In this document: positions 43,170 through 53,679 of the stretch, piece by piece
Numbering within the stretch: the stretch's first letter is position 1
Layout of the letters: each line of letters opens with the position of its first letter
Assembly: GCA_933228895.1 (NCBI GenBank)
Contig: OW121855.1
Span: 70,890,698-70,954,697 of the forward strand
Source of the DNA: Platycnemis pennipes
Lineage: Eukaryota; Arthropoda; Insecta; Odonata; Platycnemididae
Direction of reading: 5' to 3'
Length of the DNA: 64,000 nt
Notes under the pieces: generated by a model
The model's input: the letters and a program-made list of their open reading frames with translations, nothing else
Told to the model about the DNA's origin: nothing
Databases searched by the model: none
Made by a program: the position numbers and the translations under genes

Positions 43170-43900
43170 TGGTACTGCACAAATGGGTGGAAGTTTCTGT
43201 TGATGAGAACGAATGAAAACCCGTACGGTAACACAACCGCGGTGAGAATTGGTAGATTGATGCGTTGTGGAGGGAAGAGAAGGGGTGAGAACGGGCTTGA
43301 AGGGTAGGATAAGGGAACAGACAGAAGGGTTTCGGAACGATTGGGGACGATTTCCTCTCCTGAACCCTTTCCTGAACTCTTCTTTCGTGCTTCATTTGTC
43401 GCCACGCATTCCCCTCTCTCTCTCTCTCGGCTAAGATGGCTATCGCGCGCACTTGTCGGATGTTGGCAGGTCTCAATTGAAAGGAGTGGAACTTCTAACG
43501 CGCGGGTCTGCGGAGAGGGGGTGGGGCGGCGCGTCACGCGGTAAGTGAGCGCATGCGCAGTGCCGCGCACGCGCGCGAGTGAGTGACGGAGGGATGGGGA
43601 GGAACGTAGAACCAATCAAGGCTTGCTTGCGGCGAAAATTTCTCGGAAGGGAAGACTCGGGAAGGCGATGCAAGATTAATGGCCGAAGAGTCGACTAACA
43701 ATATCGCGGAAAGGGTGGGGGCGTGTGCTCATAACGTTCGTAATGAGGTCACTCGGCTGATTAATGAGAGGGTTGATTCCCATCACCGCCTCGTAGTGAA
43801 TTCGATACTTCTATTAATACTCGGCGGAACTCCATTACCCGGGTGACAATATCGAGGGCGTTCAATTATAAGGAGCAACTTAATACGCCCCCTCCCATGT
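43170..43900. promoter_or_regulatory. CpG-rich promoter-like island
   Basis: The most CpG-dense part of the window is 43,430-43,620. It contains a (CT)n run (43,413-43,429), an AAGATGGC element (43,433-43,440), a GC box (GGGGTGGGGCGG, about 43,518-43,529), a GCGTCACGCG block and an NRF-1-type palindrome. Such combinations mark TATA-less promoters in animals, often bidirectional. No exon with a clear splice donor could be assigned on either side. The 169- and 153-codon minus-strand frames here lack domains. Confidence 0.45.
43549..43559. promoter_or_regulatory. NRF-1-type binding site
   Basis: GCGCATGCGCA matches the NRF-1 / Erect wing palindrome consensus YGCGCAYGCGCR apart from the first base. 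It is centred in the CpG-rich island. Confidence 0.55.
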
Positions 43901-44027
43901 TTACCTTCCGATGAAACATTCTATTACCACGAAGTGTTCATGAGAATCATCGGTACAATTACTCCTTAATTGCACAAGATGGATCACGTGCAATTAAGCA
44001 CCATACAAAAACATGAATTTCTCTTAT

Positions 44028-44219
44028 ATATTCAAAACCTTATTAGTTTTCTACCGGTGAAGTTAGATCTAGATGGACAATCAATTGTTTTCATACCCCA
44101 ACATTTCACGCGATGTTCCTCTTCAGCCCCTCACACCTCCCATCATTGTATTTAAACTACCCGTTCTACCCGTCCCCCTACTTTCACCGGTAGAAAAATA
44201 ATAATGATATTCAAAACCT
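44028..44219. mobile_element. 166-bp MITE-like element with 13-bp flanking repeats
   Basis: Perfect 13-bp direct repeats ATATTCAAAACCT occur at 44,028-44,040 and 44,207-44,219. Inside, TTTTCTACCGGTGAA (44,048-44,062) and TTCACCGGTAGAAAA (44,181-44,195) form 15-bp inverted repeats, and an ATAATAAT tract precedes the right flank. The interior segment 'TTCCTCTTCAGCCCCTCA' recurs on the minus strand at 62,395-62,430, so a two-copy family is present. The superfamily is undecided. Confidence 0.65.
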
Positions 44220-44829
44220 AGACAAAAAGGGGGTTCCTTAGTTTGCATTTCACTAGCCAACTCATGAGGATTCATCTTTCTCCTGAATATTTATCATTTT
44301 ATATCCGATCCGAATTTAGCGAATGAAAACGATTTCTTTTACGTACGCGACGGAGTAAGGGAATGCAAAAAGAGAAAGAAACAATAGCTTTCTGATTGTT
44401 AATGATTTTGAAGAGCTATAAAAATCAATTGGAAGTTACAATTGTTAAGAATATAAATGTAAAAGTTTTGGCTCTATTGAATTTGACTTTTTCAGGAATT
44501 AACTTACTGCTTTGGTGCAAGTTTTAGTCACATCGATAAAATTATTCCGTGAACTGATATTAATTCCACTATATTTTAGGTCATGGAAGTTATTATTTAA
44601 TGGCAGAGTATGCAAAAAACAAGTCAATAACTCGCTATAAATATCTGTGGAACCGGTTGTCCGAAAAGTTGATCACCCTAGAAAATCCTAAGTGACCAAC
44701 TGTCTGATTGCTCATGCCTTATTCCTACTTTCTTTTATCTTCCTAGAAGCTGTAGAATATGGGTTTTAGTTCCTTCATCGACTAGGATCATATCGCACAT
44801 TCTATAGTTAGCTATAACATCTAAGACAA

Positions 44830-44930
44830 CACAACATCCATGCTTCAGACGGGATTTGAACCCGCGATCCTTGGGTTTCCAAAATGTGCGTTAACGAACA
44901 AGTTACCATGCCCAACTACATTTTTTTTAA
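44830..44930 (-). repeat. tRNA-headed SINE-B-like copy
   Basis: The minus strand contains a T-arm-like sequence (complement of GGGATTTGAACCCGCGATCC at 44,852), an anticodon-arm-like segment and an A-box-like start near 44,925. The adjoining body has 'ACACAACATCC'. The D-arm to anticodon spacing is too long for a functional tRNA. Confidence 0.5.
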
Positions 44931-44979
44931 CATTCTAATTTTCCCTTAACTAAATTCGAATGTCTTCTCCTCCAGTGAA

Positions 44980-45480
44980 TAGTGTTGCGTATCGATTCGG
45001 ATGACACAACGATCGGGAGGCATATTTATTCCAGCCGAGTCGACCGTACCGGAAGCGGTTCAATACGTTATTTAGGCGATCCCTCCAATCGTCGGACCCG
45101 ATCTTGAGTTGACCGGCTTCGCTTCAATGTCAGTGCCCACGTGGGGAGATCGTTTGTTGGGACTACCGCCCCCGCAACCCAGCAGTTTACACTTGGATTT
45201 CGTCTAAATATATAAACGCGCCAAAAGGGTCCGGAGGTGCGACCGGTAAAAAACGTGAAATGGGAGAAGGAAAGGACATAAGAAGCCGGGGAAATAAATG
45301 AATAATCGATTTGGGAGAAACTCTCAACTGAGGGATGGGATGAGGGGAGAGGGATGAAGAGAGAAAAGTAAGTAGTTGTATGTAGTTGTTACTTGGGGGT
45401 GGGGAAATAAGGGAGGGAAGAAAGAGCGACAGCTAAGGCCATTTAGGAGGGTGCTCAGGTAGGAGAAGAAATACTTTGGG
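44980..45480. promoter_or_regulatory. CpG-rich segment with TATA and E-box
   Basis: CpG-rich from 44,990 to 45,260. CCCACGTGGG, a palindromic E-box, lies at about 45,136 and TATATAAA at 45,209-45,216. TATA beside CpG-rich single-copy-looking DNA suggests a plus-strand core promoter starting near 45,240. Purine-rich sequence follows without a recognisable exon. Confidence 0.3.
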
Positions 45481-45484
45481 AACG

Positions 45485-45672
45485 AAGGAAGGGTGGAAGA
45501 AACTTAGCGTCACATTAGCCTGCTCTTGGGGTAGCACCATGGGGTCGATGGCCTATCGTCCCATCCGACGGACGGAGATTTGAACTGAAGTGCTCTCCAC
45601 ACAAAGTCAAGTATGAGCCATTATACCAATGAAAAAATCTACCACTGCCGCGAGTTAAACCCGGGCCATCGG
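45485..45672 (-). repeat. SINE-A copy
   Basis: Reverse-strand landmarks: 'CGTCACATTAGCCTGCTCTT', 'CGTCCCATCCGACGGACGGA', 'GAAGTGCTCTCCACACAAAG' and the head 'CTGCCGCGAGTTAAACCCGG'. The very end is replaced by a 15-G run (45,674-45,688). Confidence 0.75.
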
Positions 45673-46282
45673 AGGGGGGGGGGGGGGGAAGCTTCTGCTA
45701 TAGCCATATAAATAACCCGATACCCGGAGGAAGAGAAGGAGGCTTGAAATCAGATTGGTGTTTTTATCTGGCACAGCAGACTCATAACGTTGTTATTAGG
45801 GGCCTTTCATGTGTTCAGTAACAATATAGAGGAGATGAAGGGACCGTGCCAAGTATTAATGTAGATGGAGAGCAGGGTCCAGCATTCCGTTACGTTGGGA
45901 GAATGTTATATCATAATTCATTCTTTTATAATTCATAATGCTACAAATAGTAAGTGAATAAATAACAGTACTGAAAAATAAATAAGGTAATTATAGAGTA
46001 TGCCTCCTTCACCATCAAGGGAGAGTATAGATAGCATTACGTAATTTTAGGAGGGGGTCATAGAAAATGTTACGGAGCGTTATTGGGGAGGAGGAGTGGG
46101 GCCCCAAAAGGGGTAAAACATCGTTACGCAACATATGGATGTCCCAAGAGGAGACTTTCGACAGTAGAGATAGTAGCATCATAGAGAATGAGTGAGTAAT
46201 TGGGTAGTGGTAGGAGATTTTTTTTTAACTTTATCATAGGGAAATATCATAGGGGACAACTGTGTCACCCTTTATCGCCTTT

Positions 46283-46876
46283 CGTTAACACTACGCTTTT
46301 TTAGGCCTCATTTGGAATACGATGCCAGCATATGGGATTCATACGAAACAGGCATAAATAAGGAACCTAAACGTGTGCAGCGAAGATTGGCAAGATTTGT
46401 GAAGGGACGGTATGATAACTATATTAGCGTAACCAGTTTATTAAATAAATTAAAATGCGAATCATTGCCAGATCGTCGGTCGAAATATAGACTAATTCCC
46501 TTAAATAAATTACAAGATAATATTTTCAGTGATGACGTTATAAACATTTTGCGAACCCCAACTTACTATGGTAGACTGAACTATAATCACAAAATTAAGA
46601 ATTAAAAAAATGTCCTTTTTTCCTCGTACAACGATGTATTAAGAATAGCATAGGTAGCTGCACATGTTGGTACCAGTACTTAAAAGCTAACCCAACTAAC
46701 AGCATTATATTGCATGCTTGTTTTGCTATTTTTATCTTTTTTAAATAGTGAAGCTTAGACTAGTATATTATTACTAATCCTTTTTATGCATAATAGGTGT
46801 GCATTTTTGGTGAGAATTCCCCCCTTCCACACACCTTTATGGTGGCTTGCAGGGTATTATGAAGATGTACGCTTAT
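46283..46876 (+). mobile_element. 5'-truncated CR1/Jockey-type LINE with its 3' terminus
   Basis: The coding part (46,303-46,605) is open: 'RPHLEYDASIWDSYE', 'EPKRVQRRLARFVKGRYDNY', 'LPDRRSKYRLIPLNKL', 'TPTYYGRLNYN'. This is the C-terminal domain that follows the RT in CR1/Jockey-group proteins (typical pattern LEYAsxVWDP...RxQRRAARFV). A 3' UTR of about 200 bp follows and ends in 'TTCCACACACCTTTATGGTG' and 'GCTTGCAGGGTATTATGAAG', then GATGTA. This terminus is the plus-strand form of the many short blocks elsewhere in the window. Truncated, hence inactive. Confidence 0.85.
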
Positions 46877-46879
46877 TGG

Positions 46880-47110
46880 GATATATGATTTCTCCTAACT
46901 CTTCCACCGTTTCGAAAAATCCCAGCCTTGCTCAACTGTCCGCTCATGTTAAATGGTGCAAACGACTCCAGCTGTCGGGACCCGCCCTCTATATGACTAC
47001 CACCAACTGTTACTATCGCAAGGAATTTTCGAGTGATCGATCACTATGATCCATCTTTGGAAATCGCGCGCGCGATTGGCTGTCATCAATCAATCTTGAA
47101 TCCAACCTCT
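46880..47110 (+). other. CpG-bearing segment with palindromes
   Basis: GTGATCGATCAC at about 47,033, a (CG)n run at about 47,067 and an inverted CCAAT box (ATTGGCTGTC) lie close together. This is suggestive of regulatory DNA, but no exon was found. Confidence 0.2.
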
Positions 47111-47184
47111 GCGGAGTCAATACCTAGTACACATCAAACCCCTTTTGTGTGTTTTTTTTTAAATTTCAACTATGAAAGGTACTT

Positions 47185-47345
47185 GTTAACTATCCAATAG
47201 GCCCGAGATCGTACCCGGCCAGCGGCAGAGATTTTTATCAGCATTTCTTGTTTGTAGAGAGACTAAATGTTCAATTTTGCGTCCGTCAGATGGGACTTCA
47301 ATGTATTGTATCCCTTAGTGACTAAATTTCAGAGTATAGTGATTC
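47185..47345 (+). repeat. SINE-A fragment
   Basis: 'GAGATCGTACCCGGCCAGCG' (head), 'GTCCGTCAGATGGGACTTCA' and 'TGTATCCCTTAGTGACTAAA' follow the family order. The 3' third is missing or scrambled. Confidence 0.55.
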
Positions 47346-47349
47346 TGCA

Positions 47350-48380
47350 TTCCATATAGTAATGTTAGTTATTATGGGGAGGTTCAGGGAGGAGGGAGAA
47401 ACAGTTCATTTCGAACATTTAGGAGAGGTGGGCTATTGGGTCATCATCATTATTAATCAACAACGGCTTCAACGCTAGACGTATTGGTGTCAGGGAAATC
47501 TATACTATTCATAAGCTAAAAGAATCAAGCTACTTCAGTTTTCATGGAATTGCGATACATGCATAGAAAAATTATATTCCCTTCTAATATGCTCTTTTTT
47601 ATACCTCAACGGACATAGCCGAAATAAAATACCTGATGACTGCGCGAGGGACTCGATTGCTTTTCAAGAGGCGCTTGAAACACAGAAGTTCGTATATTTC
47701 ACAATTCTGTTTCTATTTACTCTTCCGTAGTAAAATTGCTCTGCGCGAGCACTGAAATGTATTTCTAATTCAAGCTCGATAGTCATAAAAAAATAATCTT
47801 TCAGCTGGCTAGTTTCAGCTCTCCACACGGTCCCTTGAATAATGGACCACTTCAAATTGGAGTAAATCTTTTTTTTAGTAACCTTCACTATTTTCTCCTT
47901 GTCTGTTTACCATGATTTTCCTCTACAGTTATTCCCCAATTATTTTATCTTAGGGACTTCTTCCTGAATGTTGCCGATTAGGCTGTTCCGTCTAGGATTC
48001 GAAATTTCTTGATTACTTTTTTCTTGCCCTATAAAATAACTTGGTAGATATAGAATTAGGTTTAAGATGCCCTAAAATCTGAGGTTATATCGCATCATCT
48101 TATCAAAGCTATTAAGAACATAAGCATAGACATTTCGCAGCTTGAGAATAAAGTATTACGGGGTTCCCTGAACAAATGGTGTAGTTTTTTTTTCTTTTTG
48201 GTAATATATTAGGCCAAATGTTTCAAGATACTATGCCATCCTGCACGGATAGTTATATTGCACTGTATAGTTGGAGAATTTAGTATTGAATTGGTAATAG
48301 CCATCATTGTGTGATAATTGTTTGACGAATACTTCGATAGTTTAGGAGAATTTCTGTTTCATGGCCTTCAACGTTTAAGT
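47350..48380. other. Intergenic stretch with a tiny RTE relic
   Basis: 'GCCGATTAGGCTGTTCCGTC' at about 47,974 resembles the minus-strand RTE block at 25,751, but only about 20 bp can be matched. Otherwise AT-rich without recognised features. Confidence 0.25.
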
Positions 48381-48389
48381 TTATTTTGC

Positions 48390-48520
48390 ACCATGTTGCC
48401 CTAACTTTAATCTTGAGGGGAACACAACATCCATTTCTTGAGCAGCATTTGATCCCATGACATTAAAATTGCCAAGCCAACGGGCACTAACAAAAATACT
48501 ACCTAGGTAAACCCTCATCG
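48390..48520 (-). repeat. SINE-B-like copy
   Basis: 'GGGGAACACAACATCCATTT' and the degenerate T-arm 'GCATTTGATCCCATGAC' in reverse orientation parallel the 44,850 copy. Confidence 0.45.
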
Positions 48521-49074
48521 CTAAATACTTGATATTGTAGTAGAAAGAGGTTCCTTGGTGTTCCCACACTCGAGATTAAATCACACCTTCAGATTCAATT
48601 AAATCTAATGGTGGAGAAATAAGAACTCTATGCAGTTATTCGCATGAGCATAAAATAATAGCAGGATTAGTTTCAATGATGCTTTACATCATTGCCAACA
48701 TACTGATAATGAATAAAATGATCGAAATCGATAGTGCAATAAGTTTATAACTCAAGCGGAAAACTACACCGAGATCTTCCGTTGCCATTACGTTCCATAA
48801 CAGCGATCATAACATAGCATATGCATTTATATAGGCCGTATAAAACAATGCTCATCACTATGCAGTCTGATGCGTGGAGGGATAAGCAGTAAAAATTATA
48901 TAATGTGAAAAAAACAGATTGCATTGAAAACTTTCCAATTGAATAGACAACTGCGCGAAAAATAGCATTGCTCTATTTCACGCAATCATCCTTGTTATTT
49001 CCAAAATTTGACGTGGTTTCACGTTGTGCAATTTATTGCTGCGAGTAAAATGTCCTTTTTTGCTACCAAAAAAT

Positions 49075-49150
49075 ATCCATGAAGGTGGAATTCAAATCCG
49101 CGAACTTGGGTTGCAAGGTGAGAGCTCTACCAACTACAGAGACAGACGTA
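49075..49150 (-). repeat. tRNA-like sequence
   Basis: Read on the minus strand: 'TGTAGTTGGTAGAGCTCTC' (A-box-like D arm), an anticodon-arm-like 'CCTTGCAACCCAAG' and 'GGATTTGAATTCCACC' (T arm). It is the most tRNA-like segment of the window, but the acceptor stem does not close convincingly. A tRNA pseudogene or SINE head is more likely than an active tRNA gene. Confidence 0.45.
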
Positions 49151-49261
49151 TCGAATATTTTTTCCATCCATTCGATCTTAAAGCTTAATTATTCTTATCA
49201 ACTTAAACTTAAAACTTAAAATATTCCACCTCTCGCCTTTCCTGCGTTGCTGCTTGTGTTA

Positions 49262-49575
49262 TGGTATTCTGGGGAGGCGACCGACAGCTGAGGTCATTTG
49301 CGCCATTTAGTATAGGTGGGTGATTGGGTACTAGTAGGGGTTTTCAGGGAACGGAGGAAGGATGGAGAGAAACCCGGCGTCGGAATTAGCCTACTTTTAA
49401 CGACAGGCGCCAAGGGGACCACGGCTCAACGTCCTATCCGATGGACGGAGTATTGAACCTGCAATTCCCTCTACTAGGTACTCAAGTAGGGACCGGTTTG
49501 CCACTGCCGGGAATCGAACGCTGGCCCTCAGGATGGGAGGCCAGTACTCTTGCCAGCCCACCAACCCGATTCCCT
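49262..49575 (-). repeat. SINE-A reference copy, essentially full length
   Basis: The most complete member. From its 3' end it has the tail 'GCTGAGGTCATTTGCGCC', 'GGGAACGGAGGAAGG', 'GAAACCCGGCGTCGGAATTA', 'GGCGCCAAGGGGACCAC', 'CGTCCTATCCGATGGACGGA', and the tRNA-like head 'CACTGCCGGGAATCGAACGC' to 'CCACCAACCCGATTCCC'. About 310 bp with tRNA-type B-box, which classifies it as a tRNA-derived SINE. Confidence 0.85.
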
Positions 49576-49579
49576 TATT

Positions 49580-50440
49580 GCTGCTTTTATCCTCACAGAC
49601 GCGAGAGAATATTTTCCTGACGTGCGTTCAAGTGGGGTGTTCCCTTGATGGTAGAGGGGCAAATCCGTCAATCCCGGATATCCTTCCACTCGTCACCGCC
49701 GGTCCTCGAGATTTCCTCCGACATCATATGCGGGGGAATAATCCCGTTCCCAAGCGTGTTTCCCCATCCCTTCAGCATCATCTCCAAGAAAGGACACGGA
49801 TCACGCATCCCAAACTCCCTCCCCCTCCTCTCTCAACCCTCCCAAGAAGTTGAAAGACGGAGGAAGTGTGGAAGGGCTCGTGGGAGGTCGAGAGGATGGG
49901 GTGTGACGGTTGGGGGGAGGAACAAGTTTTTTCTTACGAATAAGGGTGTGGGATAGGAGAGGGGGTGAGTGGGAAGCGAGGGGAGTGTGGAAGTGGGAGG
50001 GGGAAGCGAAGAAGCCTCTCGGAGTGGAGGTGGGGGGTTTTGAGAGAAGCCCGTCCAAAATTCACCGCGAGCATGAAATATTCCTGTCTTTCGGGGCCAC
50101 TGTGCAATGCTCCTCTCTCCGTCGTCATGGGAACAAGGTGCGGGGGATGGGGAGGCGAAATCGTGGTAATATGGGACGGTTGGCGCCCCTGAATTGCTGT
50201 GGTGGAGGACGTGAGGTCCCTCTCCGACCCTCGTCTGCTTCAAAGAAGATGGAAATTCCTCTCATCCATCCCGACCCCGAGGAGTTTTCACTTATACCAC
50301 AGTTTTCTCACGCCATTACGGTTCGCGTATCCACAAAGAATAGTGTGACGTCGGGATTGGGAAAAACAATTATGGATGGCGGAAATGTAGCTTCTCATGA
50401 GGAGACGGATCAGGAGGGAGGAGAAATCCTCAAGTGAACG
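49580..50440. other. Strand-switching GC island
   Basis: Pyrimidine-rich plus strand to 49,840, purine-rich at 49,850-50,050, mixed CpG-bearing to 50,430. A 175-codon plus-strand frame (49,910-50,437) has a Gly/Arg/Trp-rich first half and a more ordinary second half ('IHPDPEEFSLIPQFSHAI'), but no family is recognised. Confidence 0.35.
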
Positions 50441-50917
50441 ATACTGTAACAAAAATGCCAAAAAGATGATTTACAAAAAAAAACAATTAAAGTCTCGGTC
50501 GAATTAAAAAGCGTTGAAGATAATCAAATTTCTCCCATCTTCCGGTGGTCAATGATAAATTTCAGTGCATTTCGCGATGATATTTTGAAGTTGATAGTTG
50601 CAGAAACAGACTTTTTTTTTTGTAACAAACCTTTCAAGGAAGGTACAAAATATTGTTAACCCGCACCAGAGCTGCAACCCGCCGGACAAGCTACTCGGAC
50701 GGTATGCTGATAGTTTAGGATGATGACACAGCGGACGGATACTGATTTGACTTCTTTCACTTTCACATATGTACCATATTTGATAGAATTAACACGTTAG
50801 TAACTAACGTAGCACGCTGGTTAGCCTTCTTCTCGTAATTCATAAATTAACTTTATTATTCATTCGGAATTTACATCCAACATTTAAATCTTAAAGTGAC
50901 GGGGGTTAAAAATTGAT

Positions 50918-51349
50918 ATCAATACTAGAGATGGGTGGAATAGCAGATTTATCGAATTCGAATATTAAAAATGACTCGAATTTCGAATACCTCGAATACT
51001 ATAATTGATATGCTAAATATTATTCTGCAAATTAATTTGTTGCCTGTTGAAGTATAAAGCTACAAGTTGATTAAATAAAAAAAATAATTCTGGTTTTAAA
51101 ATGCCAAATAATTAAAAAATATGTTTTCTACCAATTATGAACAGTTGAATACTTTGGCTTTCATAAGTCTTATTAAATGAGCAGAAAGTGTTGATAGACC
51201 TTCTTCTGTCCAGTTTTGAACTAATATGGTGTAGTTCATCAACACACCAAAAATAGTGCAAGTAGCTTAATTATTCGAAGTCTCGATTATCGAATACTTC
51301 CTAATATTCGTGTATTCGCGGGTAACGTTCACACATCTTTAATTAATAC
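50918..51349. mobile_element. hAT-like MITE with 8-bp target duplication
   Basis: Element 50,926-51,341 (416 bp). The left end TAGAGATGGGTGGAA and the right end, in reverse, TAAAGATGTGTGAAC are inverted repeats. Flanks ATCAATAC (50,918-50,925) and ATTAATAC (51,342-51,349) form an 8-bp duplication with one mismatch, the length typical of hAT. Subterminal regions on both sides carry clusters of TTCGAATA-type motifs, as expected for transposase binding arrays. There is no coding sequence, so it is non-autonomous. Confidence 0.8.
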
Positions 51350-51544
51350 ACATTCACGCTCGAGGTGGAGGAACTGTTCAATAGCATAAAATAACTTCGC
51401 GATTTTGCAACAACCTTGTTTTTAATTACTGAATAAATGTATGGCTATGGAATCCTCTGCTAAAATAACTCAGAGCAACCAACAATATACGCGCCCAGGA
51501 TAGTAAAAAAGTGTGATGAGATTCGAACCTGCGCCTAACCGGCC

Positions 51545-51725
51545 CCTATTTGATTTCTGCGTGGAGAGCTTTTCGAGTTCAGGACTCCGTCCGTCGGATG
51601 GGACGTTAATCCGTGGTCCCCTTGGAGCGTTTCGTCAAGAGGAGGCTGTTGCCGTCGCCTAAGCCGGGCTTACCTCTGCCCTTCCTCCGTTCCCTTTCAT
51701 TCCTATACTTGAACCTTTTCTGCCG
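51545..51725 (+). repeat. SINE-A body fragment
   Basis: 'GCGTGGAGAGCTTTTCGAGT', 'GTCCGTCGGATGGGACGTTA', 'CCCCTTGGAGCGTTTCGTCA' and 'GTCGCCTAAGCCGGGCTTAC' are well preserved; the head is missing. A reverse-strand B-box-like GATTCGAACCTGCG at 51,520 may belong to another repeat. Confidence 0.75.
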
Positions 51726-51729
51726 GTTC

Positions 51730-52260
51730 GAAATTCCTTTAAGTGCGGGCACAGACTAAAAAACCATAGACGAGATACTTGGGCTACTGACCGGCCATCT
51801 CTGTTTCGAGTCCGGAGAGGCCTTTGAAACTCCCAGCTAGACACGCTAAAACAGGCCATGACTGGAGAAACATTTCGGATATATGATGCCAATCACTCTA
51901 ATTTCTCACCGGATTCTCAATCATCAGTCAATTGTGTGTCGCAAGTCATCATCTGTAAACTCTAAAGGAAACTGATAATGGCCTTATTTTACCAAACAAT
52001 ACTTTTAAATACAACCGCAATTTTAATAATACTGATCATGGTTTAAGAAAATAAACTGCCTATTTCAAGGTGGATAGAGTAGCATAAAAATGGCAATTAT
52101 TTGCCGAGACCATTTCGTCAGTTTTAATAAAAGTGTGGAATTATTACAGAGTGAAATATAATACACTATATTTATTATTCTTCGCAAAGTTTTGGCTCAT
52201 ACGTGGATATTGGTCCCATTTCAACTTCACCCTTTTGTTCCATTTGACTGAGATTTTTAT
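51730..52260. other. Intergenic stretch
   Basis: No recognised gene, repeat or structure. Confidence 0.3.
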
Positions 52261-52650
52261 TTCTCCACCGACCGCACAAGTTCCGCAGAGAGAATGCTGG
52301 ATTGCGAGACGCAGAGAGGAGAAATTCGGTGGAAAGGTGGACGTAAAAAGCTAAAAATGACCCACTCGGGCAAAGAGCAGCAGCCGTGAGAGATTTAGGG
52401 CCTGGGACCACGAAGCGGGAGGACGGAAAAACGGGGACCCGAAAAGAAGATACGACGCAAAGGAGAGGAAGTGTGGGAGAGAGAAGGATGGAAAAGGTGT
52501 GTGTGGGAGGCGAAAGGAGCAGGAAGGTAATAAAAAAGTGAGATGGGCGGGAAAGAGAAAAGCGGCGGAAGAGAAAGCATCGGAATTCGGATAAAGGAGG
52601 AGGGAGGCCCAGGAGAGATCTACACCTTATGATAAATACGTATATCAAAA
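52260..52650. other. Purine-rich island
   Basis: The plus strand is G/A-rich, producing a 164-codon Ser/Pro/Leu/Phe-rich minus-strand frame without recognised domain. Treated as composition. Confidence 0.35.
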
Positions 52651-53004
52651 CACTGGGATAATATGACAACTTAGATCGTGAATTTAAAATTAAAGAGTTG
52701 AACAGTGAAATGTAAATATTCGAAAATTATTTTTCAATACACAATTAGGAACATATAGGTATAGATTACAGTGAATATACAGAGAGAAATTAGAATATGT
52801 AATATAAATATTGACACAGAAGAGTAGCGTGCAATGCTTTTTAAAATTGTTCATGTTTTGATTCTAATAAATGATCCACGCTTCCGTAAATGTAAATTAA
52901 TTTATGTTTTCATAGAAATGCCTGACTAATCAATAATTATTAAAATTGCAGAGACGAACAATTTAGCTACACAGGTCGCAAGAACGCAAACATAACATGT
53001 TTCC

Positions 53005-53232
53005 TTTAGGTCGTTTTACACGGCACAATTTATTGTAAAAACGAAAGTGCGAAACTGAACGAAATTTTTTGTTTGTCTGAATGGAATTAGAAAAGGTTCT
53101 ATTTTCCGTTGAGTTATTTAGACATTCGCACATGTGGTCACACAATTTGCCGCTTTACACTGCACCATTTTCTCATACAAGCGTTTGCACAAGAAATTGT
53201 ACAAAAAAATGTACCGTGTAAAACGGCCTTTA
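53005..53232. mobile_element. 220-bp MITE with TTTA flanks
   Basis: Element 53,009-53,228. The left end GGTCGTTTTACACGGCAC and the right end in reverse GGCCGTTTTACACGGTAC are inverted repeats differing at two positions over 18 bp. Both sides are flanked by TTTA. The interior is AT-rich with no coding capacity. A 4-bp TTTA duplication would fit Chapaev-type elements, but four bases of a simple motif are weak evidence. Confidence 0.75.
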
Positions 53233-53339
53233 AAATAGAAGCATTGTGTCCGCTGTCTGCAGGTAGAGCATGCACGGACTAGTATTTTTGCTTTCCTGCA
53301 TGACAGTATTTGTAAATATAATTCTCTCTTGATTAAAAA

Positions 53340-53425
53340 GAATGCCTTGTGATGGTTCACACCCTGCCATAAACCCTTGGGATGGTTTGCATACTATTAC
53401 GTAGAGGTAGATGCATATATCAATG
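53340..53425 (+). mobile_element. CR1/Jockey-type LINE 3' terminus, diverged
   Basis: 'GGTTCACACCCTGCCATAAA', 'GATGGTTTGCATACTATTAC' and 'GTAGAGGTAGATGCATA' follow the plus-strand order of the terminus at 46,815-46,876. Confidence 0.5.
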
Positions 53426-53679
53426 GCGAGCCTTGTAAATACTACATTATAATAAAATTGAGGGTGTTTAAAATAGGATGAATCATAATCCAAATGTACA
53501 CAAATGCATATACAATTCATTATTTTCGGATTTAAATCAGCGGAATGAATATAAAAAATTGATAATCATAGGTTTTTCTGCATAATGCTCTGTGAAAATG
53601 TATTATATATTCGATGGATTTAAAATGATGTGATAAGACCAAGTTTTGTACAAATATCGTCGGTTTTTACCCTAAAACC

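Noticed and set aside
43106..43615. 169-codon frame across the CpG island
   Set aside because: No domain, and two other phases are open as well; promoter-like motifs explain the segment better.
49075..49150. Functional tRNA gene
   Set aside because: D arm, anticodon arm and T arm are suggested, but the acceptor stem does not close and similar heads recur in SINE-like repeats.
49910..50437. 175-codon plus-strand frame
   Set aside because: Gly/Arg/Trp-rich start in a purine-rich island with competing minus-strand frames; kept only as part of the island entry.
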